This document shows positions 9,701-18,700 of a stretch of 56,488 nt of DNA, piece by piece. This DNA comes from an uncultured Bacteroidales bacterium. GTDB taxonomy: Bacteria > Bacteroidota > Bacteroidia > Bacteroidales > WCHB1-69. Both the position numbers and the translations under genes were made by a program. Under the pieces are notes generated by a model. The model searched no databases, had not been told where the DNA came from, and was given only the letters and a program-made list of their open reading frames with translations. The DNA lies in NCBI GenBank assembly GCA_900316305.1, contig ONCM01000014.1, forward strand, positions 1-56,488, written 5' to 3'. How positions within the stretch are numbered: position 1 is the first letter of the stretch; each line of letters opens with the position of its first letter.

Positions 9701-12700
9701 TCGCAGCCATGGACGGAAGAGAGATTCTGCGTGTATTCGCCGGATTCATTGTACGTCTGGTCGTTCCAGGTGTAACTCTCGCAGGCTGTCTGGTTTATGG
9801 TCAAGTGATAGGTGGGCAGCACGGTCAGATGCAACGTTGTCGTGCTGTCGCAGAGATATTGGTTCTGGCCATTGTTTACCAACGTGTGGTTGCCTGCCGT
9901 TTCATAATATTCGTTGAAACCGTACCGCTCGTAGCTCGTTTCCGCACAAACCGTGTCATACAGCGTGATAACACTCTTCGGGTTTACCGTAATATGAACC
10001 ATGATGGTGCTGTCGCAACCGTATGGAGTGGTGGTATGGCGTACCAGAGTCGTGTCTCCAGCCTCATGCAAGGTCACGTTGAAACCGTGTTGACGGTAAC
10101 TTTCATCTTGACAGAGCGTTGTATACAGATGCGAGGTGTCGGGATAATGCACGATGAGGTGCAACACCGACAAGCTGTCGCAACCGTTGGAGGCAATCAG
10201 GGACAGCGAATCGTAAAGCGTTGCTGTCGGTTGGTCAATGTCGAAATTATGTTGATGGTAGGATTCTCCAGCGCAGATGTGGGCGGTGATGGTGTCGCGG
10301 AACTGTGAACCGACGGACAGATTCAGCGTCACAATACTGTCACAGCCATGGACGGTTTGCAGATTGGCCGTATAGACACCGGGCTCCGTCAGCGTTTGTC
10401 CGTTGAAGACGAAGCTACTGTTCTCACAAATCATCTTCTGGATGCTCTGATTATAGGTCGGATGCACGGTCAGCGTTAAGTTTGTGGTGCTGTCACAGCC
10501 GTAAAGGGTCTGTCCGAAGTGGGTCAGATGATAGACGTTAGGTTGCGTGAAAGTGGTGTCAAAGCCGTATTCAGAATAGGTGGTGCCGGCGCAGACCTCG
10601 CCTTCGAAGTTCAAGACAACAGGCTCATGGATTGTCAGATGCATCGTCACCGTACTGTCGCAGCCATGTACGGTTTCGAAGGTTTGGGTAAAGTCACCGG
10701 AATTCTGGTAAGACATATTGTTCCAGACGTATTCCACACAAGCGGAAACTTCAAATTCATGTTGATAGGAAGGATAGATGGTCAGATGCAGGGTGACGGT
10801 GGAGTCGCAGTTGTCGGCACTGGTGAAAGTTTGGGTGTAGTTGCCTGATTGCGTGTATGTTTGGTCGTTCCACGTATAGCTGTCGCATTGTGCGGCACTG
10901 AATTCCGTGGCAATGCTGTTGTGGATGGTCAAATTCAGGGTGACGATACTGTCACAACCGTTGGCCGCAGTAAACGTCTTCTGGTAAGATCCTGATTGCG
11001 TGTAGGTTGTGCCAGCCCAAACGTAGGAGTCGCAGTCGGTTGCGGAAATGGTGTTCGTGATGACCGGTTTTACCAATACATGTAATGTCACAGAACTGTC
11101 ACAACCGGTGGAAGAGAGTGTGTTGAGCGTAAAATTGAATTCACCGGTGGCATCGAAAGTTTGCTGGATGCCATATTGGTTATATACGGTATGCTGGCAG
11201 ACAGTGTCGTAGATGTTCTGTGGGGCGTATGTGGGGTAGATGGTGACGGTCATCGACTGTTTCGGGCTTTCGCAAGTGGTCTCGCTGTTGTAGTTGCTGA
11301 CGCGGTAGGTGGTCGTCTCGCTAACCGTTGGGGTGTAATGGGCGTTTTCACTGAGAAGATTCTCGTTGCTGTCATACCAGCGGAGCATGTCAGTCGAAGA
11401 GGTGACGAAAGTTGCCAGGTCGGCGGTGAGCGTTCCGCAGTGTTCGGTGGAGGTCACCTGCGGTGCCGTCGGGATGAGGTTGACGGTGGCCACAACGGAG
11501 GTACGTGCACTCTTGCATTCGGTGGTGGCGTTATAGCTCTCGACGAACAGCGTGGTGTTGCCGCTGATGTTACGGGTGTACTCGAAGCCGCTGTATTGCA
11601 GCGGTGCTCCGGGGTTATTGTTAAGATACCAACGGCAGGTGGTGGCGTTCTCATCGGAGGTGGCGTTCAATGTGACTTCACCGGCACCGCATCTGGAAAC
11701 AGGACTCACCTGCGGTTCAGCGGGAACAGGGTTGATGGTCGCGGTGACGGTCGTGCGCGGACCCTCGCAACCGATGTTGTTGTAGCTGGCGACGTAGTAG
11801 GTGGTGGTCTCTTCCAACTCAGGTTGGTAGCTGTTGCCGGTCAGGAAGGACTCGCCGCCAGTTTCAACGGTGTACCAGTGGCATCCTTCGCTATTGGTGC
11901 CCTTGGCAACGTTCAGACTGATGGGGCCGGCTCCGCAGCGTGTCAAAGTCGTGGAGGTGATGGTGGGTGCGCCGACAGGTTGCAAAACAGTGACATTCAG
12001 AGTGATAGTACTGTCACAGTTCTCGGCATTAGTTGTATGGACGGTGTAGGTGCCCGATGTGCTGATGCTGGTGCCCAAGAAGTCGTAGGGAACCTCGCTG
12101 CTGCAAAGGGTCAGCGATTGGGTCGAAGCGCTGTTGTGATGGACGGTAACGTTATAGGTGACGGTGCTGTCGCAGCCTTCTTGGCTAAATAGCTGCTTGA
12201 TGACTGTCTGCGAGGTGGTGATGACGTCTCCCTGCCATACGAACTGGTCGCACACTGTGGTGTCGAATTCGAAGGTGTAGCCGTTGTTGATGGTCAGGCT
12301 CAGGGTCACAACGCTGTCACAGCCGAGACTGCTGTTCAGCGTCTTCGTGTAGTTGCCGGAAACCGTATATGTGCTGTCCTCCCAGGTGTAGGAACCGCAG
12401 GCCGTCTGGTTGTCGATGATGTTAGAATAGTTGGGATTCACGGTGACCGTTTTCGCCGCACGAGAGCTATGGCAGTTGTTAGCATCGGTGGCTTCGACAT
12501 AGAAAGTGGTGGTTTCTTCAATTTGTTGCTGGGTGGGGATGGACGTGGTGCTGGTCTCGCTGGCGTACCACGTTACATTGTTGGTAGAAGAGGCGGTCAG
12601 GGTGATGTTGCCACCTCCGCAGATGCTTTCGTCTTCCACGACTGGAGCGTTGGGCAGCGGATTGATGACTACGTTGAATGCCGTGAAATCACTCTCGCAC

Positions 12701-15333
12701 TGGGTGTTTTGGTTGTAGGAAGTGGCATAGTAGGTGGTGGACTCGCTGAGGGATACCGTCTGGGATCCTTGGAAGAGGAATCCGTGGTTTTCATCATACC
12801 AGCGGAGGACGTGGCCGCTGGGAACGGTTGCGCTCAAGGTAACGTTAACGATGTCATTGGAGCAGAAAGGTGCGGGAGAGGTCACGGTTGGCTCTGTCGG
12901 AATGGATTTGATAGTGACCGTCAACGGTTGCAGATTGCTGCGGCATCCGTTGGCGGCGGTGTTGGCGGCATAGAAGGTCGTGGTTTCCGTCACATGTTGG
13001 TTCAATGTTGTGATTTCGTTCTCGCCAGCTTCATCGGAATACCATTTCAACGTGTTGTTGCCAACATTGGTGGCGGTCAGCGTGATGTCGGTTTCACCGC
13101 AGTGGCTGCTGTTGGTGACGACAGGTGCGTCCGGTACATCGAGGATGGTGGCGGCCACGGATGCGCGCGGGGAGGCGCATCCGCCGTCATATTGCGCACT
13201 TACATAATAAGTGGTTGTCGATGCCGTAAGGTTGGGCGTGTTGAAGCTGCCGCCGGTGCCGACGGGATTGGTGGCGTTTTCGCTGGCATACCAATTCAAG
13301 GTGGTGCCGGATTCCCCCTGGGCCGTCAAGGTCACGCTGCCGGAACCGCATCTGGAACCAGGAGTGACGGTCGGTTGTGCGGGAGTGGCCGCCTCGGTCA
13401 CCGTGACAGAGGCCGTGCTTTCGCAACCGCTGAGGTTTGCCGTCACGGAGTATTCGCCGCCGTGGTCAATCATCAGGCTGGAGCCTGTCGTGCCGCCGGT
13501 CCAGGTGAGGGTGGCGGTGCTGGGTGTGCAGGAGGCCGTCAAAGTCTGGCTCACGCCGTTGCATATGGCCGTGATGTTGGAGGTGATGCTCACCGTCGGG
13601 GTTTGGTTTACGTTCAGCTGATAGGTGGCTGTGCCCGTGCAGTTGTGGCTGTCGGTACCCGTGACCGTGTAGGTCTTGTTGCCTGCCGTGGCTGTCGGCG
13701 GGTTCACGCTCGCGGTGTTCCCAAGGCCGTCGCTCCAGACGTAGGTGTTGGCACCGTCGGCGGTCAGCGTGACTGGCGTGCCTGCGCAGACCGTGTTGGA
13801 TGTCGGGCCGCTGATGGTGACCACCGGCGCGGCGTGCTCGGTGACGGTCACTGAAGCGGTGGCGGAACAGCCGTTCGCCGTGCCGGTCACCGTGTAGGTG
13901 CCGCCGGTGCTGACGTTGATGCTCGTGGCGGTCGAATTGTTGCTCCATAGATAGGTGCTGGCGCCGCCCGCCGTCAAGGTGACGGAGTTGCCCGAACAGA
14001 TGGAGGCGGTGCCGTTGGCGGAACCGTTGATGGTCACGCTCGGGGCGGGGTTGACGGTCACGTAGGCGACCGCGGTGCCGCTGCATCCGCTGGCGTTGGT
14101 GCCGGTCACCGTGTAAGTGCCGGAAACGGTCGGGTGCACGGTGGCGCCGCTGCCCAAACCGCCGCTCCATTGGTAGGTGCTGGCTCCCGATGCCGTCACC
14201 GTGATGGGATCGCCCGCGCAGGCTGTGTAGGTGTTGTCAGGACTGTTCAAGGTGATGGCGATGCTCTCGTAGGTGTAATGGATGGTGTAGTCCTTATATA
14301 CGGTGCTCTCCTGGTTGAGGTGCTTCACACGGATTGTCGTGTAGGGCTCCGCAAGGGTGGGGGTGTGCATGATCTGCGTGGAGGCGTGCGCCGACTGGCA
14401 GGTGCCGGTCACTGTGGGCGCACTGCCGGAACAGGGAATCGTGGTGGGGTAGTTGTAGTCGGTGACATCCGGGTTGAAGCCCGCCAGATCGCTGCCGTTA
14501 ACCTTCAGCGTGGCCAAACGGGTGTTGTAGATGAAGACGACATCGTCAAAGATCAGTTTGTCGCCGGAAGAACCCCCACCGGCATCTTTGTTGGTGGAAA
14601 AGGTGGCGAGGACGTAGATGGGGGCAGAGGAATTGCTGGTATAGGTGAAAGCCACTTTCTGTTGGACCCAGTTTCCACTGGTATTAAACATGGCTTTCGC
14701 TTTTGCTACGGCTTTGGCTTCGTTGACGGCACTGGTGGTGTTCACCACACTGTTTTCTTGTTCTGTGTGGTTGTTCAAGAAACCTGTTGTTGCAGTAGGT
14801 GTCGGGTCTTGATAGATAGCCCCATTACTTGCTCCAGAAGCTGCCGTTCCATTATGTAGCACGATATTGAATTGTGCTTTGCTGTTACCTGAATTAAGAT
14901 CTGTTTTTGTCCATACATACACGGAGTCGGGGTAAGCACTGAAATTCATGTGGAAACCGGAAGCGCTGGTGTACGTGCAGTTCTTTGAATTTCCGGCTGA
15001 CATGTCACCTGCGTTAAAACATCCGGATGTGATACCTCCGTTTGCCACGACACCCACTTTGCTTGTGGACTGGAGTTGTACGCAATAATTTCCTGATCCT
15101 CCCGGACTTCCCGAGACCCTGGTGACAAAATTTGACCAACTTGCCATTGAGGCGAGACCACCTGTTGCCGCATTCATTGTGTGCCAGTTGTTGGGCGCCA
15201 AGATGGATGTGCCGGATTCATTGCTCCAGCTCTCAAGATTGTTGTTTTGCATCTGCTGGCCCACGCCGAGCTGCGCCCATCCGTAGGTGCAAAGCGTGAC
15301 CATAATGGTCAATAACAGTAAAATTTTTTTCAT
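6733..15333 (-). CDS. Giant repeat surface protein with T9SS type A sorting domain
   Basis: The protein has 2,866 residues. The chosen start is the ATG at 15333, which opens a typical signal peptide (MKKILLLLTIMVTLCTYGWAQ); an in-frame ATG 30 bases upstream would put ten polar residues ahead of it. From N to C: a jelly-roll region resembling PCMD-type domains (about 15270-14280); four or five PKD/Ig-like units with SVTLTA and YLWS motifs (to about 13400); Ig-like units of the CHU_C-associated type with LKWY and TTTYYV (to 12430); three GCDS repeats; more Ig-like units (to 11230); about 27 GCDS repeats (11200-7020). The last 75 residues are a T9SS type A sorting domain (FFPNPTQAVLNI, YDLSGR, GHYVVKV). 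It is expected to cross the outer membrane through T9SS and stay on the surface. Each GCDS repeat carries a cysteine pair that could form a disulfide. Adhesive function is inference. Confidence 0.93.
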   Translation of the reverse strand: MKKILLLLTIMVTLCTYGWAQLGVGQQMQNNNLESWSNESGTSILAPNNWHTMNAATGGLASMASWSNFVTRVSGSPGGSGNYCVQLQSTSKVGVVANGGITSGCFNAGDMSAGNSKNCTYTSASGFHMNFSAYPDSVYVWTKTDLNSGNSKAQFNIVLHNGTAASGASNGAIYQDPTPTATTGFLNNHTEQENSVVNTTSAVNEAKAVAKAKAMFNTSGNWVQQKVAFTYTSNSSAPIYVLATFSTNKDAGGGSSGDKLIFDDVVFIYNTRLATLKVNGSDLAGFNPDVTDYNYPTTIPCSGSAPTVTGTCQSAHASTQIMHTPTLAEPYTTIRVKHLNQESTVYKDYTIHYTYESIAITLNSPDNTYTACAGDPITVTASGASTYQWSGGLGSGATVHPTVSGTYTVTGTNASGCSGTAVAYVTVNPAPSVTINGSANGTASICSGNSVTLTAGGASTYLWSNNSTATSINVSTGGTYTVTGTANGCSATASVTVTEHAAPVVTISGPTSNTVCAGTPVTLTADGANTYVWSDGLGNTASVNPPTATAGNKTYTVTGTDSHNCTGTATYQLNVNQTPTVSITSNITAICNGVSQTLTASCTPSTATLTWTGGTTGSSLMIDHGGEYSVTANLSGCESTASVTVTEAATPAQPTVTPGSRCGSGSVTLTAQGESGTTLNWYASENATNPVGTGGSFNTPNLTASTTTYYVSAQYDGGCASPRASVAATILDVPDAPVVTNSSHCGETDITLTATNVGNNTLKWYSDEAGENEITTLNQHVTETTTFYAANTAANGCRSNLQPLTVTIKSIPTEPTVTSPAPFCSNDIVNVTLSATVPSGHVLRWYDENHGFLFQGSQTVSLSESTTYYATSYNQNTQCESDFTAFNVVINPLPNAPVVEDESICGGGNITLTASSTNNVTWYASETSTTSIPTQQQIEETTTFYVEATDANNCHSSRAAKTVTVNPNYSNIIDNQTACGSYTWEDSTYTVSGNYTKTLNSSLGCDSVVTLSLTINNGYTFEFDTTVCDQFVWQGDVITTSQTVIKQLFSQEGCDSTVTYNVTVHHNSASTQSLTLCSSEVPYDFLGTSISTSGTYTVHTTNAENCDSTITLNVTVLQPVGAPTITSTTLTRCGAGPISLNVAKGTNSEGCHWYTVETGGESFLTGNSYQPELEETTTYYVASYNNIGCEGPRTTVTATINPVPAEPQVSPVSRCGAGEVTLNATSDENATTCRWYLNNNPGAPLQYSGFEYTRNISGNTTLFVESYNATTECKSARTSVVATVNLIPTAPQVTSTEHCGTLTADLATFVTSSTDMLRWYDSNENLLSENAHYTPTVSETTTYRVSNYNSETTCESPKQSMTVTIYPTYAPQNIYDTVCQHTVYNQYGIQQTFDATGEFNFTLNTLSSTGCDSSVTLHVLVKPVITNTISATDCDSYVWAGTTYTQSGSYQKTFTAANGCDSIVTLNLTIHNSIATEFSAAQCDSYTWNDQTYTQSGNYTQTFTSADNCDSTVTLHLTIYPSYQHEFEVSACVEYVWNNMSYQNSGDFTQTFETVHGCDSTVTMHLTIHEPVVLNFEGEVCAGTTYSEYGFDTTFTQPNVYHLTHFGQTLYGCDSTTNLTLTVHPTYNQSIQKMICENSSFVFNGQTLTEPGVYTANLQTVHGCDSIVTLNLSVGSQFRDTITAHICAGESYHQHNFDIDQPTATLYDSLSLIASNGCDSLSVLHLIVHYPDTSHLYTTLCQDESYRQHGFNVTLHEAGDTTLVRHTTTPYGCDSTIMVHITVNPKSVITLYDTVCAETSYERYGFNEYYETAGNHTLVNNGQNQYLCDSTTTLHLTVLPTYHLTINQTACESYTWNDQTYNESGEYTQNLSSVHGCDSIVTMLLTILQPDTTMLADTACGSFTWNNETYEQSGVYTQTLQNVHHCDSVVILDLVILPTSASEFDTTVCAEFTWNDTTYYQSGVYTQHFENILGCDSAVTLHLTINPTDTVHISHIACVSYTWNDQTYDETGDYTQHFENVFGCDSTVILHLTINQSLATDEHITICDNELPYTYGDTVFEVGTPALSVVQYHFTSTSGCDSTVTLYLTVNPTYSIDTTVNICENLVPFIWNDNDLYSYIESGDYDIPFQTVNGCDSIIHLHLNVNPTYVQDTTVSVCQGALPYHFDESHVFNQTGIYTVNLLTASGCDSIWNLHLTVTPNAEHTFSQTICDSELPFTYMGQQFESAGEYDITETDDDNCLSITHFTLIVNPTYHGYDTVTVCQETLPYTYGTTTMTESGDYDIHFPAANTCDSLISVHFTVIPTAQGVDELFVCASDFPVVYGGSSFSAEGVYPITFHRDGLCDSIVTLTIHQAQEYLITETDNVCDHELPYLWRGMSLTETGVYTDSLVSFYGCDSVYRLQLTVNETQLIVNNPIVLCQGETQDWRGMTLSESGIYRDTITSAITGCREIHEVTVTVNPTYLFHDTVTICSDELPYQWHGMTLNEAGFREDYNQTANLCDSIYRLTLIVNPSYHVTNTATVCDYDLPYLWHGQSLTESGSYYDTMTTVNGCDSTFALTLTVNPSSHVTTSDTVCNTMLPYSWRGYLIPAAGTYFDTVSNAFGCNDVYELQLTVNQSNTITIYDTICQGGYYTQNGFDTLASASGTVYAQLTLTNANGCDSIVNLVLNVLPTYFFETTAETCENVPFAWHGGEFVAAGTYYDSLTTANGCDSVYVLHLTVNPTYEVFVSDSAINGHEYQYDNFVVTPSDSGTFHYDIQYYTVANCDSVVHLTLIVAFNDGIEEFEMTPEFSFFPNPTQAVLNIAGERMSRIHVYDLSGRLVLIADPDTPEQARLNVTGFATGHYVVKVLLDDGKTVTGKIIVDRR

Positions 15334-15444
15334 ACTATGATACTTTATATAATTTCTATCCATTCGTTTTTTTTCCTTCTTCAGTCACATACGAAATATC
15401 CACACAGCTTCGTTAATAACCATGCTCGAAAAAAAAAACGGCGG

Positions 15445-15452
15445 CAAAAATA
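15445..15452 (-). promoter_or_regulatory. Probable -7 element for the giant gene at 6733-15333
   Basis: TATTTTTG on the minus strand lies about 110 bases before the ATG at 15333 and is followed by GCC, as at other promoters here. No good TTG is seen at the expected distance. The rest of 15334-15611 is AT-rich and holds no recognisable gene. Confidence 0.5.
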
Positions 15453-15611
15453 CAAAATCTTACGTTACCTCGGCCGTATATTTCCGATTGACGATTTAAA
15501 ATATTGATTGATAGATAAATAACTTTGTTAACGAATCTAAATTTAGAACTTTTGAGAATATTACAACAAATTGGATTACAATGTATTGACAATGTTAAAA
15601 TGTGTTAATTG

Positions 15612-15641
15612 TTGATTGTTGTGCCCTGGGCAATATTTTTG
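15612..15641 (+). promoter_or_regulatory. Bacteroidota promoter for the macroglobulin gene
   Basis: TTG at 15612-15614, 19 bases, then TATTTTTG at 15634-15641. It is divergent from the promoter of the giant protein gene and gives a leader of about 85 nt that contains the hairpin element at 15662-15715. Confidence 0.7.
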
Positions 15642-15661
15642 TAATATGACCGTTTCCAATA

Positions 15662-15715
15662 GGGCTGAAAGCCCGACCTATGACAACCTAGGGTGAGGCG
15701 AAGCCGAGCCCTAGG
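15662..15715 (+). repeat. REP-like double hairpin in the macroglobulin leader
   Basis: There are two stem-loops in a row: GGGCT-gaa-AGCCC at 15662-15674, and CCTAGGG...CCCTAGG with an inner GGC-gaa-GCC stem at 15687-15715. They lie between the promoter and the start codon, ending 17 bases before the ATG. The form resembles repetitive extragenic palindromes. No second copy is seen in the window, so the repetitive nature is inference. Confidence 0.5.
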
Positions 15716-15732
15716 ATATAACCCCAAAAGAT

Positions 15733-18700
15733 ATGAAACGAACCCTTATCACCTTCACCATGGTCATCACCACCCTCATCACCGCCTCCGGACAGTCCCA
15801 GTCCCCGGCGGCAATCGCCAAGAAATGGGACGCAATTCGCCAACTCTGCGAGAAGTACGACGACGGCGCGGACTCCGCCTACCGCGTCCTCAACGAGCAA
15901 ATCGCGGCTACGGAGAAGGACCCCGTCGCCAACGCCATCTGGCACAGCTGCCTGGGGCAGTTCCTCGAAAGGTATTATGGATCAAACCAATACAAGATAT
16001 CCCAGCGCACTACCTTGGCCGATCAAGTGCCGGAGGATTTCAAGGAGTGGGACAACGTCACGTTCCAGCGGGTTATCCGCGAGGAGTACCTGCGGTCGAT
16101 TACCGTCACTCCCACTACATGGGAGTTGCTGACGGAGAAGCCAGCGACTGCCTACAAGTCGCTGCTGGACGATCCTAACCACATCCGTCCAGAACTTACC
16201 CTCTACGATATCTTGGCGCACCGGTATCTTCACTATGTCTGTCCGCAACTGTCACGGATTCCCGAATCTGAATCGGATTTGCGCGGAAATACAGCCCTTT
16301 GCGATAATACGCAGTTTTTGGAAATGCCGTTCTCCTTGTCCGAAACAAACAGCGATACTTGGAATATTCTCGCTGTGTATCAGTTGCTTACGAAGTTGCA
16401 TGGGCATCTTGGACATCATTCAGAAACGGTGCGGCTGACCATCCGGCGCCTCGATTTTATGCGGGAGCATGGACTCGCTCCCGACAATTCCGGAACCTGG
16501 TACATCAATTGGCTTACGGATTATGGGAAAGCCTACGAAGGTACTGACACATACGGTTTTATTGCCTACAGACTGGCGTGGTTGTATGTGGAACGCAGCA
16601 AATTATTCAATGAAACCGAGCATACGGAATACCGAAACGACTTGGCGACCGCCCTTGCGCTGTTCAAACAGTCACTCAAAACACCTTCCGCCAATGTGCT
16701 CAACCAAAATGCCGATTATATTAGTGATGCTAAAGATTGCATAAAATCAATTGAGAATAAGTATGTTAAGGCAGAATTAGAGGAAGAACCCGTGCCAGTT
16801 GGTGAACCGCAACTCTGCCGGATTCAATACAAAAACGTCAAACGCGCCTATCTCAGACTGGTTCCGGTCACCTACGCACAAAGCGTGAAATTTCGCAAAT
16901 CCTCTATGACGGAGGAGCTCTTTTCCGCGCTGCTCGCTATCAAACCCGTCTATCAAAAAAGCGTAGATCTGCCTGATTTGCAGGATTATCGGAAACACGA
17001 GGGCTATTACGGCATCCCAGGACAACCGGCGGGTAACTACCTGTTGATGATTTCCGACAAACCGTTTCCCTGTACGGCGAATGATTGCCGCGAGGTGATC
17101 TATTACCAGGTGACGGACATCGCCCTTTTCCAACGGGAAACGATTGACGGATGGGAGTTTTTGGCCGTGAACCGAAAGACAGGCGAACCGTTGGAAAGCG
17201 CCCGCATCACCACCACCGACAAACGTGACAAAAAACTGGAATGTGTTACAGGACCCAACGGGTTGGCGCAATTGCAACTGAATAGGAGCAACTATGCAAA
17301 CGGTTTTTCCGTGGAGTACCAGAACCAGCATTTGCATACTCTTGCTACACGTCACTGGTGGGACAGTGAAAAGGAGCAGGAAACGGTGAGGAAATGCCAG
17401 ATTCTGACGGATAGGACATTATATCGCCCAGGTCAGACACTCTATTTCAAGGGAATCTGCAGTGAAGAGACTCGCAGTTATGGCAACACGCAGGAGCATA
17501 AGTTGTCAAAGGGACTGGTCGTGACGGTCAAGTTGGAGGATGCCAACTGGCAAAAAGTGGGTGAGATGCTCTTGACAACCAATGAGTTCGGCTCGATAGA
17601 TAGCTCTTTCGTCCTGCCCGAAACGGGATTGACAGGACGTTACCATCTGAGCGTGGTGTACGACAAAATGGTTTTAGGGAACAAAGAAGTGTCCGTGGAA
17701 GAGTATAAACGTCCGACTTTTGAGGTGACGTTAAACAATCCGAAGAATGCTGTAAAATTAGGACAAACGGTTGAAATTGAAGGTGTTGCGGAAGCTTTGG
17801 CTGGTTATCCCATTGCGGATGCTGAGGTTAAGTACAAGGTTCAGCGACAAACCTCTTTTTGGGGAATCAGATGGAATTGGTGGAACCAGTCTCCTGCGTA
17901 TGATGTGGTGGCTGGCAGCGCAACAACCGATGCCGATGGCCGTTTTCACATCTCCTTTTCTACGGAGGACGGAGGCTCTTCTCAGAAAGAACCGTCAATC
18001 TATCGTTATCTTGTCTCGGCCACCGTCACCGACATCACGGGCGAGACGCACACCTCCACTACACAGGTCTTCGTGAGTCGTCGTAGCTTGGTGCTCTCTG
18101 TGGATATTCCCGAGGAAGTTGCCGTAAACCAAAGCGATAATCAGTTCCCCATTTCGCTGACCAACATCTCGGACGTGCCGCAGGAGGGCGTTATGGAGTA
18201 CGAGATCTTCAAGTTGACTCTGCCCGACCATTTTCTCTATTCGATGGGTGATGTGGACGTAGCTATCGCCGATGATGCTGAATTGCAGAAGATGTTTCCC
18301 ACACGGGCTTTCCATAAGGGGGATACTCCCGAGAACTGGTCGTCGGCAATGGTCTCCAAAGGAAGCGTGAATGTCCGTAAAGACGGCAACCGTTATTTTG
18401 CGATTCCTCGGATTGCGAAACTCTCCAGCGGCTATTATCGCATTTGTTTCAAGGTGCAAGATCCTGACGGTGAATGGGTGGAGGAGACTAAAATAGTGCA
18501 TCTTTATCGTACGGATGAGTCGGAATGTAACGCCTACAAGGCTTTGTGGTGCGATATTCCCGACACAGTAGCGGCTGGAGGCACGCTGGACATCCGTTTA
18601 GGCAGCTATCTTGAACATGCATTGGTTTTCTGCGAAATTATCTTTGACGATGGACTTTCCACGCGGCAATGGGTTGAATTACACCATAATGTCACGGAAA

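Noticed and set aside
6727-15200. Long plus-strand frames opposite the giant gene (for example 6727-7638, 9358-10308, 11161-12192, 12469-13854)
   Set aside because: They lie antisense to a clear 2,866-residue gene with signal peptide and sorting domain. Their products are low-complexity Val/Gly/Asp-rich sequences that mirror the repeats, and none has a promoter or start context.
1-15333. CRISPR array suspected from regular repeats
   Set aside because: The repeats are coding, diverged and of variable length, with no constant short repeat or spacer pattern.
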